Below are positions 24,296-34,918 of a DNA stretch of 64,000 bases, piece after piece. The DNA is taken from the NCBI GenBank assembly GCA_003508835.1, contig PUFA01000210.1, positions 1,306,501 through 1,370,500 on the forward strand. The letters run 5' to 3'. The translations under genes and the position numbers were made by a program. Under the pieces are notes generated by a model that saw only the letters and a list, made by a program, of their open reading frames with translations, was not told the DNA's origin and did not search any database. Position 1 is the first letter of the stretch, and each line of letters opens with the position of its first letter. Origin of the DNA: Eonycteris spelaea (Eukaryota; Chordata; Mammalia; Chiroptera; Pteropodidae).

Positions 24296-24346
24296 GGAGG
24301 TGGGGGGCAGTAGGGCAGGTCCGGAGAGCAGAGGAGAGCGAGGGAG
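24296..24346 (-). repeat. inverted repeat, right arm
   Basis: The arm begins GGAGGTGGGGGGCAGTAGGG and ends GAGAGCGAGGGAG. It is the reverse complement of 23366-23417, with an 878-bp spacer. Flanking sequence shows no clear continuation. Confidence 0.9.
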
Positions 24347-25209
24347 CAACAGAATGCTTGGGGCCCAGCACATAGCTCACACATGATTTTTCTACCCATA
24401 ATGTTCTCTGGTCCAAGCCTGTGGGCCCCAGAGTCGGAAGCATCTAGGACTATAACAAGCCTTAGTTTATACACAAACAGCTGCGTTTTCCTACTACTGT
24501 TTACTGCAGACGGAGCCAGCCCCAGTATCCTCCCAGCTCCATGTGGCCTCATAGCGGGTTTTATGTTCGCTTGGTTAATCTGGGAGAGCAAGAACAGCAT
24601 AGTCCATAGATGGGGAGCATCCAGGTGGGGACCCCAACTCCTGGGTCTGTTACTCAGTTTCCTCCTCCATTTCTCCACTCCTCTGGACCTCAGGTTCTCT
24701 CCAATGTCCCTCTTCCCATGCACTTACAAACACACAGCAGAGTAAAGAACTTAAGAGGGGAGGCCAGTAGTTTTAGACTCACTGAGACCACCTGTCACGA
24801 AAAGGGGCCACATGGGATGGACCCTATGCCTCAGTGTGCTGTGACCTGTTATATATCTGCCCCTTCCATACCCCACTATCATCCAGGCCCTACAAATGCC
24901 CTGCACCCTGGGGCTGCTCTTAGATGGCCAGACTCAGGGCCTGTCATAAGTGTTCAGGAGGCTCCAGCCCAGGAATCCCAGCCCCTCAGTCACCCTACTG
25001 CTACCAGGCCCAGAGGCCCATGAGGAGGGAGGGACCTCCCTGCCCAAAGGGGACTCCCCTTGCCTCTTCTGATCTCTGGGCTGCCAGGGCTAAGGGAAGG
25101 GATGCTGCCCCCCAAGGACCAGAGAATGGTGACCCTACTCCCTCCAATCGTAGCAAAGCCCCTTTAGCGAGACAGTGAGGAAGCAGTGGGGCTGGCAGGC
25201 AGCATTCTC

Positions 25210-25425
25210 CTCGAGGCTGTGTGGTGCAGTGGGTAGCGCCAGGCCCTGGCGGCAGAGTGAGTCAACAGGGAGTCCAGCATGGCCAGCTGCAGCCTCCCTC
25301 TTAGAATCTGGTGAGGATCCCCCTCCTGCGGCTGTGGGAAGGCTGAATGTGTCACCCATACAAAGCACTTAGAATGGGCCTGGCACACAGGAGGCGCTCG
25401 GTGATGACAGCTGTCGATACCTCCA
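25210..25425 (+). mobile_element. MIR SINE, gapped
   Basis: GGCTGTGTGGTGCAGTGGGTAGCGCCAGGCCCTGGCGGCAG resembles the tRNA-related head. CAAAGCACTTAGAATGGGCCTGGCACACAGGAGGCGCTCGGTGATGA is the MIR 3' end. Confidence 0.65.
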
Positions 25426-25626
25426 CACAGGCCACACATCAGAGGGTGGGATCAGAGGGCTGAGACGGACAGTGCTGCTTTGGGCTTCATCCTGCTGACG
25501 AAGAGTCCCCTCCAGGAATTTCTTGTCCCTTAAAAAACCCAAAAAGCCAAAAAAAGGTTGAAGAACCAAATTTCCTCGTCTCTAGCCTAGTCCCAAAGCC
25601 TTCACCCTTCATCCTTTGATTCTGCT

Positions 25627-25760
25627 TCTGAATGTGACGTAAGGGCCTAGGAGCAGACAAACCTGGGTTGAAACCCCAGTTCTGCCTGTGCAGCCTCAGG
25701 AAAGTGACTTACGTGACCTAATTGTCCTCGGCTATAAAGTCATGGCCTGTAGAACCTGGG
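25627..25760 (+). mobile_element. MIR SINE 5' half
   Basis: GGAGCAGACAAACCTGGGTTGAAACCCCAGTTCTGCC, then CAGCCTCAGGAAAGTGACTTACGTGACC. Confidence 0.75.
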
Positions 25761-26289
25761 CAGGGCCAGATGGCACCCGATGCCAGCAGGGTCTTCATGA
25801 TGCTGTGCAGGTCCCCCAACCTCTTGAAACAGGGGCCTGTCTCAGATAATAAGCAATCACGTTCCCAGAAGTGGATGGGCGGAACGGGGAACACCAGGTT
25901 TTGGATTCATTACTGCCTTCACTCTGGAGAGGTTGGGAGTCATCAATCCTGGGTTCCCAGGCCGACTTTCCAAGGGGAGAGAGGGAAGAGCGTGGCACTC
26001 CTCACGCCTCAATGAATCGCACTCCCACACGGCCAGCCTAGGCACCTGACAAGTGGGCTCTGCAGTCACTAATATCCTGACAATAGCACCTCTCTCTCTA
26101 CACGCCCAGAAGCACTCATGACCAGTCCCCGCACTGTGACCTGCGAGCGCCACCCTTCCCCTGGGCATACCTGCAGGTCATCCCCAGCTCCAGAGACACA
26201 GGCTGGGGGCCCGGAATACAGAGCTCCCAGAGGACTGCCGCTGAGACAGCCCTTGAAGCCAGCTGCCCTGCCTCCTTCCCTGCAGGGAG
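25761..26289. other. intergenic, no gene seen
   Basis: No coding or repeat family recognised. Confidence 0.5.
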
Positions 26290-26520
26290 AGTGGAAAGAG
26301 GGAGGGGCAGCGCGGAGAGAAAACAAACTTCAGACTCATTATCCCCCAGCCCCCCTCTCTCTACTCTCCGCACAATTAAAGGTCTCTAATCCGGAATGAA
26401 AAGCAAACACAGCTCTCGTCTTGTCCCGGCTTCCTCTAATCAGGGCCCTGGGCCCTGCCTCCTGTTTTCAATACAAATATTCAATTAAACGTTCCTGGAG
26501 CTTCCAGTAATTGGGTCCCA
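26290..26520. promoter_or_regulatory. candidate cis-regulatory element
   Basis: This stretch is free of recognisable repeats and dense in homeodomain-type AT motifs within GC-rich context: CACAATTAAAGG, CTCTAATCC, CTCTAATCAG, ATTCAATTAAACG and CAGTAATTGGG. Such clusters are common in conserved developmental enhancers. Conservation cannot be tested here. Confidence 0.25.
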
Positions 26521-26954
26521 AAGGGGGAGGTTCCTACTGAGAGAGTGAAACCGGGGACAGTGAGACCGAGGAGGTTAAGACAGCCACAGGCAGAGAGGGA
26601 GATAGTGCGAAAAAGGGAACCTCAGATTCGCTCTAATGGTCCAAGAAACACCTTTCTAGCACTGTGTGCCCACAAATTCTGGTTTCCTCTGAATTGGCCT
26701 AACAGGAACTGAACTCGAAGAACAGACTGCGACCTGCCTGGACTTGCCTTGGACTGGCTGTGGACTCTGATGTCCTGCTTGTGTCTGTCACAGCAACCTT
26801 CTCCAGTCGGCCACTGTCGCCCCCCAGGCATATTTGAACAAATACACTACAGTACCCCTCCACCACTAAAACCTCCGAAGACCCTCCGCCTCTGACACGA
26901 ACTGCTACAAGTAACAATCACTCCTTTTTCCTGTAGTACCTTCAAAAGCAGAGT
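26521..26954. other. intergenic, no gene seen
   Basis: No coding or repeat family recognised. Confidence 0.45.
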
Positions 26955-27030
26955 ATTCTCCTATTCCTGTGGAGAAACTGAGACCCAGAGAGGAGAAAAG
27001 TCTGGCCCAAGGTCACCCTACAGGTTAGGG
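26955..27030 (-). mobile_element. inverted MIR fragment
   Basis: TGTGGAGAAACTGAGACCCAGAGAGGAGAAAAGTCTGGCCCAAGGTCACCC is MIR in reverse. Confidence 0.6.
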
Positions 27031-27394
27031 CCTGAGCCTGACCAGCCCCCAGGACTCCTGGTGGCCCCAGGCTGTTTCCGACCTGGGAGTGCCAGGGTCC
27101 CAGCCCCAGCCCCAGGGCTGACCTGCTGTGTGTATGTAACACAAAGGAAAGAAAACTTCCTCCTCTGAAAACTTCAGGAATCGGTTCCTCCATTGGAAAC
27201 TTTCTCCCACAAATCCTCAGGACCCTTAAAGAGCTAAGACCGAGAATTCAAGAAGTAGGAAGTTAAAAGAAAGACCTGGAACAAGGTGATTTTTAGAACA
27301 GAGCAGGAGGTGGACTTAGTAGTTATTTTTATGTATTATTATTTTTTCTTTTTCTTTTTGGTTCCATCTTAAGAAGTCAAGTTATAAGCCAGGT

Positions 27395-27433
27395 TGGGGG
27401 TGGGGGTGTGGGTTGTGTGGGGGGGGGGGGGGG
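27395..27433 (+). repeat. G-rich low-complexity stretch
   Basis: GGGGGTGGGGGTGTGGGTTGTG followed by a run of about 15 G. Confidence 0.9.
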
Positions 27434-28031
27434 AGACTGAAGAAGGAGCCCAGCTGGCTCTCCTAATTACAACCCTAAAGCACTCTTGACAGATCTGCCT
27501 GACAGTGTGGGACTGACTCCTCTTATCCAGCACATGCTGCACCTGGAGGTCTCTGCTCATGACCTCTAGACAAGGACAAGGTTGACTGAGAAAGGAAGAG
27601 GGGAGGGGCGAGGCCTGAAGGCCCCTTATCAGAGTGGAAGAGAGACAGACTCCTGGACAGCTGGCTGGAACTGGGGGGTGGGGGGATGGGGGGTACGATC
27701 AGCACCCTGGGATGGAGCCACAGAAGGAATGGCTGGACCTGGGTGCTGGGACCTTCACTTAAGGAAAGCTAACTGTAGGTGCATTTCACCTAAACTTTTC
27801 CTGGTTTTCCCACCTCTCTAATCCCACCCTGTTTAGGCCAATGGCTGCCTGGGTCCTCTCCGAAACCTAGTCTATCAGACATTCCCCCAAATTCTTGTCA
27901 ACCTCTCTGGAGCAGCAACCTTAAGTTTCCGAAGGACTTGAGGGCTACAGTTCAGCCCAGAGATGCTCACACCACCATAACCAGAGCGAGCCCAAGGCCT
28001 CCGCCAGGCAGGTGGAGGCTGCTCCTCCGGG
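27434..28031. other. intergenic, no gene seen
   Basis: No coding or repeat family recognised. Confidence 0.45.
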
Positions 28032-28073
28032 CCAGAAGTCAACTGTGCGAAGTCCAGAAGTCAACTGTGAAGT
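28032..28073 (+). repeat. 22/20-bp tandem duplication
   Basis: CCAGAAGTCAACTGTGCGAAGT is followed directly by CCAGAAGTCAACTGTGAAGT, which lacks CG. Confidence 0.9.
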
Positions 28074-29234
28074 CCACGGGAGTGAGGGAGGGAGACGGTC
28101 CCCATGGCAACGAGCCCAGGAGGCGAGAGCGGAGCCGGGGCCTTGCAAGGGAGTCTGGCTTGGGATTTAAGAGCCTCTCGTTCCTATTTTTAAAAACTCT
28201 AGGCCTCAAGTGCTCTGGAGAGGATCATTATACGGAGCCAAGACGCAAGCAGAGGAAAGCTGGCTTTCTTGACAGGCACCGTCCTGTCCTCTCCAGGCCA
28301 GATTCAAGGATCCCTGACTCCCGTGTCCCAGGCTGAGGCTTGCAACTTCCCTCTCTGTGAAATAGGACAAAGGACATGCAGAAGAGTGGGAAGGGGCAAT
28401 GTTTCCATGGCCTCGGGACCAAGAAGGAACTTCAAGTTTTGAAACACGGCAGCGAAGGTCAGGCTTGCCGTGATTCTCAGGCTATCTGACCTGAGCTTGG
28501 AAAGATCACTATCTGTAACCTTGCTGTTATTGAGGATCACTGTTCCAGGCGTAGCTCCTCTGTGACCCAACTGTCCTGGCAATTCTTCTCCCTCTACCAC
28601 TCCTTTTTTTCACTTTCCACACTAGAATTTGGGTACCACATAAGTCCTTTGGTTTAGATTTCACATAAATCCTGACTGGGGCGGGGCATCAGATTATCAG
28701 ACAGAAGACACTGAACGCTCTGGCGTTCGGCACGGGTCATGGCGCAGATGGTTGTGCGCAGATGGCTGCTGCTGATTTATCTTGTATTTGTTGAAGTCTT
28801 TAGGCTATTGGTCTTACAGAGGGACCATCCCTTGATGACTGGGACTGTGAGAGAAGAGATGCCAGAGGCCCTAATAACCAGTTCTATCAGGAAATGGGCA
28901 GTGTTAGAGGAGAGAAAGAGCAATTCTAGGAGGCTCTAGACTAAAAGCAAGAAGGACACTTTGGGGATCAATGTATGAGACCGGGGTGGAGCAAAAACAG
29001 GAAAATGGTGACATTGGGGTGGGCAGATTAATAGGCTCCCGGTCACGGCCCTACTGGGTGAGGTGCAAACCCAGCAGGAGACCAGCGCTATTGCAGGAGA
29101 TTATTTTCAGTGGTATAAAAACGTCCTAGAGATGTTTACAGTTCATCTTACAATCAGCAGGTTATTACTGACTCTAAGATATTTACGGAAATCTTTTCCT
29201 CTGTGTCAGAGAAAAAGAACTTCACAGGCAGGGG
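28074..29234. other. intergenic, no supported gene
   Basis: Apart from the short hydrophobic ORF and the hairpin before it, nothing was recognised. Confidence 0.45.
28739..28939 (+). CDS. hypothetical 66-codon ORF with a hydrophobic N-terminus
   Basis: I do not recognise this product. The ATG has G at -3 and G at +4. About 60 bases upstream lies a GC box (GGGGCGGGGC), and a hairpin (CTGAACGC/GCGTTCGG, 28711-28730) lies directly before the start. The first 27 residues, MAQMVVRRWLLLIYLVFVEV and on, would form a signal anchor or membrane segment. The rest is charged and ends RRL. The surrounding GATCACTG and ATTATCAG sequence gives no repeat-family assignment. It could be a micropeptide candidate, but chance is the simpler explanation for so short a frame. 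Confidence 0.12.
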   Translation: MAQMVVRRWLLLIYLVFVEVFRLLVLQRDHPLMTGTVREEMPEALITSSIRKWAVLEERKSNSRRL

Positions 29235-29670
29235 TGTCTAGGTCCCCAAACCCTCTCGGGTACGACGCCCTCCGCACTTTTGCACACACCATTTCATCTG
29301 CCTGGAATGCCCTCACTTCCCTCACTTGCCCATGTAACTGTCTTTCTTCCCACTCCCTACTAAATTAGGTGGTCCCCTAATCTCAAAGGGTGAGGATTAA
29401 GTGAGTTAATTCACATAAAATCCTTAGACAGAACTTGGAACGTGACACTCAAAGATGAGTTGTCATCGTTACTAGTATTCTACCACGGTGCCCTTCACGT
29501 GCCTCTGCACGGATCACGGGGTTGGTAGTCCTGTGCTTGTCTACCCCACCCACCTAACTGTGAGCTCTTGGCTAGCAGGAGTCATTCATTAAGTTCTTTC
29601 ATATCCTAAGAACCTGGGATATGGGATAGTTTACAGCCTGGTATATGCTAAGTGATCATTAAATTTTGAA
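29235..29670 (+). mobile_element. L2 LINE 3' end
   Basis: GCACTTTTGCACACACCATTTCATCTGCCTGGAATGCCCTC, then CTAACTGTGAGCTCTTGGCTAGCAGGAGTC, ending GTATATGCTAAGTGATCATTAAATTTTGAATGAAT. This is the L2 3' order, with a MIR-like intrusion near 29390-29460. Confidence 0.75.
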
Positions 29671-30409
29671 TGAATATATAAATGAAAAATGAATGCTCAT
29701 GTGCTTTTGAGATGTATTATGAGCAAAACATGTGCTTGCCACCAGAGGTGGTCATATTCCCTCGGACATGTGTTCCTTCACCCCTCACCCACCGGTTCAG
29801 GCACTCAGCCAACAGCCTGTGGTCCAGTCTCTTAGGAGAGAGTTCATTTTGCTTTTTCCCAAAGCAGCCAACATCAACAGCAACGTGGAGATGGAAAACA
29901 GACCAGGACCAATGAAAGTTGCTCCTTCTCCAGCTGAGGTTCCAACCGTTTTAATTCTGCTAATGAGACCCAGCTAGGAGTAATCAGGAAGCGTCTAAAA
30001 TTAGCTGTTTTAATTTGTGCAAGAGGGAAACAGGCTGACTCAGAAGAGGCACAGTCTCTAGTGGAGTCCTGGGAAACTCCAGAAAACCAGAGCACCATCT
30101 GGTGCTCCAGCACCCAAGACAATGCCCAGGAGGGACTCAGAATCCCCGTGACTCTATACTTGATCACAACTTAGAACAACCCACTCGACTGTCTCAGAAA
30201 CCACTCTGTTTCAAGCTACAACCTGAGAAATGCTGACTTCAATCACGGGAGGCCTTTCTCCTACCCAACTCACCACTTTCTAACTTCATTATCTGGGTTC
30301 TCATTTCTCACCACGAAGTTAGGCACTTGGTAGGTGTCTCGCTGCCTTTGTCAAATTTTTTCTGACTGTTCTGTCCTACAGCAATCTCTACATTTTCTGA
30401 ACTCCTAAG
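29671..30409. other. intergenic, no gene seen
   Basis: No coding or repeat family recognised. Confidence 0.45.
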
Positions 30410-30870
30410 AGAAACTCACTGTCTTTGCCATTTATTTATTAATCCAGCAATCATTTATTGAGCACCTAGTATAGCCAGATACTGAGGGAAGGACGAGAGA
30501 GCCACACAAAGAGGAACGTGACATAATTCTGCCTTAAGAAGCAGAGTCAGCGGAGGAGACCAAAGGGAAACAAACAACTGCAATATCACGAGATAGTTAC
30601 TATGTGGAAGTGAGGCGTGTGCCAGGGAGGCTGGGAACACAGGCAGAGAACAATCTGGGTCTGCCTAGGGGGAATCAGAGAAGATTTTATTTGGCACTTT
30701 ACACATATTGCCTTCTGTTACTAGTTTCCTTTCTTATTTCCTTACTCCCCAGATATGAGCAACTTGCCAAAGACTGTGTCTTCTAATTGTTTATATTCTG
30801 ATCTGCACAGAACCTTTCACAGAGTAAGTAGCAGTTCAATCAATGTTTTCCATTGGCAATTCTCTAAGAA
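30410..30870 (+). mobile_element. ancient LINE fragments (L2-like)
   Basis: TCATTTATTGAGCACCTAGTATAGCCAGATACTGAGGG starts one old repeat. CTCCCCAGATATGAGCAACTTGCC...GAACCTTTCACAGAGTAAGTAGCAGTTCAATCAATG is an L2-like 3' end. Confidence 0.55.
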
Positions 30871-31264
30871 TGTGGGAATCTTTCATTACAGCTGATGGAG
30901 ACCGTTTGTATTCTTTTGAGAATCTATAAAAATAAGTTGAAACTTTAGAGGAAAAGAATTAGGATGAGGACTCCTGGACTAACCAATGGATGACCTAGTG
31001 AGGTTGCAGAATGTCCTGTAAAATGCTTCAAGAACAGGGATGGCGTTCATGTGTTCAGGGCAATTTAGATCTGGTGCCCCCTAAGGAGAAGAAAAAGGGT
31101 TAGATGAAGTTTCAGGGGCCTATTGGCTCCAATGATTTCATTGTCTTCAGGGGCCCCTAATAAAAGACAAAAGACCAAGTCCTGTGAGGAGGAGAATTTA
31201 CAAGTTAGAGGGGCGATTCCAAGGATAAGATCCGAATCCTGGGCTTAGCTCCCACAGCTCTTGT
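30871..31264. other. intergenic, no gene seen
   Basis: No coding or repeat family recognised. Confidence 0.45.
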
Positions 31265-31515
31265 CAGCTGACCCCACATGCCTCCCCAGTCTCATCCTGG
31301 TCATCGTTGACACCCTGACCTTCCCACAGTTTTTTGCACTCAATAAGCACTTCACACCCTCTTCCTTCCTGATCTGAGGACATCTACTGAACTCAAACGT
31401 CACCTCCTCAGTTAAACGATTCCTGACTTTCCCCAGCAGAATTAGTCACTCAGTTCTCTCAGTAACTCTAGCATTTTATTTATATCTCTGTTGTGACACT
31501 TGTCACATTGCAAGT
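31265..31515 (+). mobile_element. L2 LINE 3' region
   Basis: CTGAACTCAAACGTCACCTCCTCAGTTAAACGATTCCTGACTTTCCCC and CTCTAGCATTTTATTTATATCTCTGTTGTGACACTTGTCAC are L2 landmarks. Confidence 0.75.
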
Positions 31516-31847
31516 ATATTAATTAGGCTGTTTGAGTTACGAGGACGAAAGTGGTCTGGGCTTCACAGCCTGGACAATCATTAGGGCACAGCTGAGCTCA
31601 CGTACTCAGACAGAAGCTCTGACGGCGATAGGAATGTCAGCATAGAAGTTCCTCCCAAAAATCATAAGTCCTCGGACCCCTTATCTGCAGAGTTGCCCTT
31701 AACGTCATATGCTATTACTTCTTTATTCTCAATACCCTCCCCTTTCCTCCCCACCATCCAATACTCCAAATCATATAAATTGAAGTTCAAGGTCCTTCTC
31801 ATGTCTGTCCACTTTCCCTTGCTTCAGTTGCCACCATCTTTGTCCCA
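31516..31847. other. intergenic, no gene seen
   Basis: No coding or repeat family recognised. Confidence 0.45.
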
Positions 31848-31915
31848 GTGGTTCTCAATCCTGAATGCATGTTAAACATGTTAAAATCACCTGGAGAGAT
31901 TTTATCGTGTTCCAG
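31848..31915 (+). mobile_element. hAT MER5-type fragment
   Basis: CAGTGGTTCTCAATCCTGAATGCATGTTAAA...AAAATCACCTGGAGAGATTTT is the left end of a MER5-like element. Confidence 0.6.
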
Positions 31916-31919
31916 TGGT

Positions 31920-32160
31920 TTCCCTCTGCTCTTAGGTTAAAAACCACTTCCTTGCATTGGCACCAAGGAAGGTCTGACCCTTGCCAGCCTCTCCGGCTCA
32001 CCCAGGGCCCTCTCCTGTGCTCACCACACTACCTCTCTGTTCCTTACATGTGCCACATCCTTCCCTCCTTGGGGTCTTTTCAGGGGGTGTTTCCTCTGCC
32101 TGGAGAACTCTTTTTCTTTCTCTCTGCCTGGGTAACATCTCCTCCTCCTCTTCCTCCCAG
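31920..32160 (+). mobile_element. L2 LINE 3' region
   Basis: GCCAGCCTCTCCGGCTCACC, then CCTTCCCTCCTTGGGGTCTTTTC, then TTCCTCTGCCTGGAGAACTCTTTTTC, then AACATCTCCTCC. Confidence 0.7.
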
Positions 32161-32164
32161 ATGC

Positions 32165-32300
32165 AGCCGAGATTAAGAACATGAGCTCTAGAGAAGACAG
32201 CCTGGATTCAAATCCTGGCTTCAGGACCGTATCCCCTGCATAGGTAACCCTGAGCATGGTGGCCTCTCTAAGCAATAGTTTCTTCTCAGAAGGTGACTTC
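32165..32300 (+). mobile_element. MIR SINE fragment
   Basis: GATTAAGAACATGAGCTCTAGAGAAGACAGCCTGGATTCAAATCCTGGCTTC is the MIR 5' half. Confidence 0.8.
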
Positions 32301-32984
32301 GGGCAGTAGAGTCACCTACAAGAGAAAAGCATGGTAATTTATTTAGATGTCTGTCTTCTTGCTTTGCTCTAATTCTTACGGAAGAGGATCTTGATTTGTG
32401 TACCTTGTACCTGTTAGTATGGCTGACCCTTTTTTGAACGAGATGTCCCTGTATGGGTTCCTTAGCAGATCCCTGCTGGGAGCTCCATTCTTCTGGTGTT
32501 TGGGGTACTGGATCCTCTCCAGCTTTCCCCAAACTGGGAAATTTACAGCTAGAGGATTGTGACTTCCTCTCTCTCTCCCCCCACCATAAAAAAGCAGAAA
32601 GCAAGTCAGACATCAAAAGCCTCTTTAAAACCAACATTTTGATGACTTAAGAGTAAATGAATGAGAAACATACGGCTTAAATTTCCTTTATGATACACAA
32701 GGGCTCCTTCTGGACTCACTTCCCATTGCTGCCAAGCTAATGATGAGAGTAGAAGTTGCCCAATTCTCACATCATCAACAGATGGCTCCCCGTATTTGGA
32801 AAATTTTCACGTGGCTGAGGAAGGAAACTGCAAGCTCCTCAAATCAGTTACGCGCCTAGTGGTGCTTTCCTGCTTTACGTCTTATCCCAGTCAGAAAGAA
32901 ACTCCACACCCGGGACCCCAGGCCTGGAGCAGCAGGGCCCGCCTTCCTGGGGCCAGCAGCTGGCGCGGCAGGAAGAGCAGAGGA
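32301..32984. other. intergenic, no gene seen
   Basis: No coding or repeat family recognised. Confidence 0.45.
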
Positions 32985-33170
32985 TGCCGAGATGCTAGTC
33001 CTGAGTTGCCACTGGCAAAGCCACGTAACTTCCCTGCGCTTTGGCCTTTCTCATGTGCAAGATGGAGATGATGATTCTTACTCTCTGTGGCAGAGTTGTA
33101 AGGATAAATGAGATGACATGCAAGATAATGTCTGTCGCATAGCAAATAGTCAACACCAGTTGACTCTAAC
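32985..33170 (+). mobile_element. MIR SINE
   Basis: GAGTTGCCACTGGCAAAGCCACGTAACTTCCC, TTTCTCATGTGCAAGATGGAGATGATGATTC, AGAGTTGTAAGGATAAATGAGATGACATG. Confidence 0.75.
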
Positions 33171-33894
33171 AGCAATACAAAGGTAAGGCCACCAGGAGGC
33201 CTGACATTCTATGAGTGTATACATCAGAAGCTGGCTTCTCGCGTTCCCTTCTGGCTGGGAGAATTGAGATGGTCTCGGAGGGAGAGGAGAACCAAGGAGA
33301 CACGGCCCTCGTGTTGATGCTATAATCAGTAATCAGAGAAGAACTGCCACGGAGAGGCAGAGTTTGAGTAGTAGCTCCCAGGGCTCCTTCATTCTCAATG
33401 CAGTGACACCTCTGTTTCCCCAAGGCCCATTCTCACTCTCAGAGTCATGGTGAATGGTTGTGCTTTGAGTGTCATTTTAAAATCTTTCCAACACTGACTT
33501 GTGCTGGCAGACACCCTCCCCCCCAAAAAAAACCCATCTTGGCGTCACAGCCAGACCAAGCTGGCAGGGCTTGGCACAGAGCAGCAGCTACCCCACAGCA
33601 GAAGAAAGGCCGCCTGCATTTGCATGGGCCGGCCTTGCCCAGGCAGGTGCTGACCCGAACTCTGTGAGCTCTCCCTTCCCATGCACATTTGTTGATGGTA
33701 AAAACCAATTCAAATGGACATCAAGCAGAGCCCAAGAAAGAGGATGCAGGTGAGGTGGGTGAGGGCTGGGGAGAGATGGCACAAAGAGATGGGTAGCTGA
33801 GGGGTAGGGTAGCTTAGGAAACACTTGGGAGTGGCCTCCTTCTTTCCGCTTCCACCTGCTGTTTTCAAATCTACTCGCTAATTTTCTAAGAAGT
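33171..33894. other. intergenic, no gene seen
   Basis: No coding or repeat family recognised. Confidence 0.45.
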
Positions 33895-34140
33895 GCTGCT
33901 CTGGGCCAGGCTGGGAGCTGATTCAGGGTGGAGAACGTGGCAGGTGAGGACCCTGCTTTCACGGAAGTTACAGTCCAGCAAAGACTAAGTCTTTGCAAAG
34001 ACTGGTTTTTAAGCTGAGACCGAAGAAGGATCAACAGGAGTTGACTAGGCAAAGGGATGTGTGAGTGAGGGTGGGAGAGGCCGGGAGGAGTGTGGAGAGC
34101 CGCCCAGGTAAAAGAAACGGGGTGTGCAAAGGCCCTGATC
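33895..34140. mobile_element. ancient LINE-like repeat
   Basis: Shows the same kind of text as 20611-20930: GACCCTGCTTTCACGGAAGTTACAGTCCAGC, TTTTTAAGCTGAGACCGAAG, AACGGGGTGTGCAAAGGCCCTG. Confidence 0.5.
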
Positions 34141-34449
34141 AATAATACATCGCTTCGGTTCCATTTCGCCTCCTTCTATTTACAGATTTGCAAACGGATG
34201 GAGATACATAGGGAGATATCTGAGTTATTTTCCACGGGTTCCTAGGTCCTAGCAAACGAGCATATGTGGTGAGAAACAGTTGGGTTGGACAATGTCACCT
34301 CACTCGCATGCCAGCGTATCAGAGTTTTTACTCTGAAACAAGGAGATCTCTGCTTATTGAAGCTTTTTTACATTTATCTCCTTGACAGTCTGTCTTTTCC
34401 TTCATTTTAATGAATAATTTGGATGAAGACACAGGAATTATATCACTGT
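34141..34449. other. intergenic, no gene seen
   Basis: No coding or repeat family recognised. Confidence 0.45.
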
Positions 34450-34680
34450 AGTATTTAAGACCATGTGCTGGAATCAGATGGGTTCACATCCCTGCTCCAT
34501 AATTTATTCACTCTCTTGTAACCTTAGGAAAATGAATCAATTTCTCCAATCCTCAGTTTCTTTATCTGTAAAATGGGGCTAATTCTCATAGGTTGTTGTG
34601 AGAATTAAAAGAGGAAAAAAGTCCATGTAAAGTGATTAAGTTAGTATTGGACTATACTGAGTACACAGTACGTGTCCGCT
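34450..34680 (+). mobile_element. MIR SINE, long copy
   Basis: From AAGACCATGTGCTGGAATCAGATGGG through CAGTTTCTTTATCTGTAAAATGGGG to GTTGTTGTGAGAATTAAAAG and GTAAAGTGATTAAG. Confidence 0.85.
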
Positions 34681-34803
34681 GTTTTGGAGAAAGAGTCAGA
34701 GGTGGGCATGAGGCTGAACACTCCTTGGTCAGAAAAATCCAGATCTCAGTGGGTTAGATCTGCAGGGCAATTCAGCCATAATAATTTAATAAGAGCAAAT
34801 GTA

Positions 34804-34806
<3 letters not shown>

Positions 34807-34869
<63 letters not shown>

Positions 34870-34874
34870 TGTAT

Positions 34875-34917
<43 letters not shown>

Positions 34918-34918
34918 T
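34807..34918 (+). repeat. compound (TC)n(AC)n microsatellite
   Basis: 22 TC units (34807-34850) run into AC units, with an interruption ATGTATACGC at about 34869-34878 and then more AC. Confidence 0.97.

Larger units (their letters stand above)
21846..25209. other. intergenic, no gene seen; holds an inverted repeat pair
   Basis: Mostly unique sequence. It contains a T-run (23109-23120) and the inverted repeat arms at 23366-23417 and 24296-24346. No coding exon recognised. Confidence 0.5.

Noticed and set aside
24037..24723. 228-codon minus-strand frame
   Set aside because: Despite its length it contains one arm of the inverted repeat and no recognisable domain. GC-moderate composition makes long chance frames plausible.
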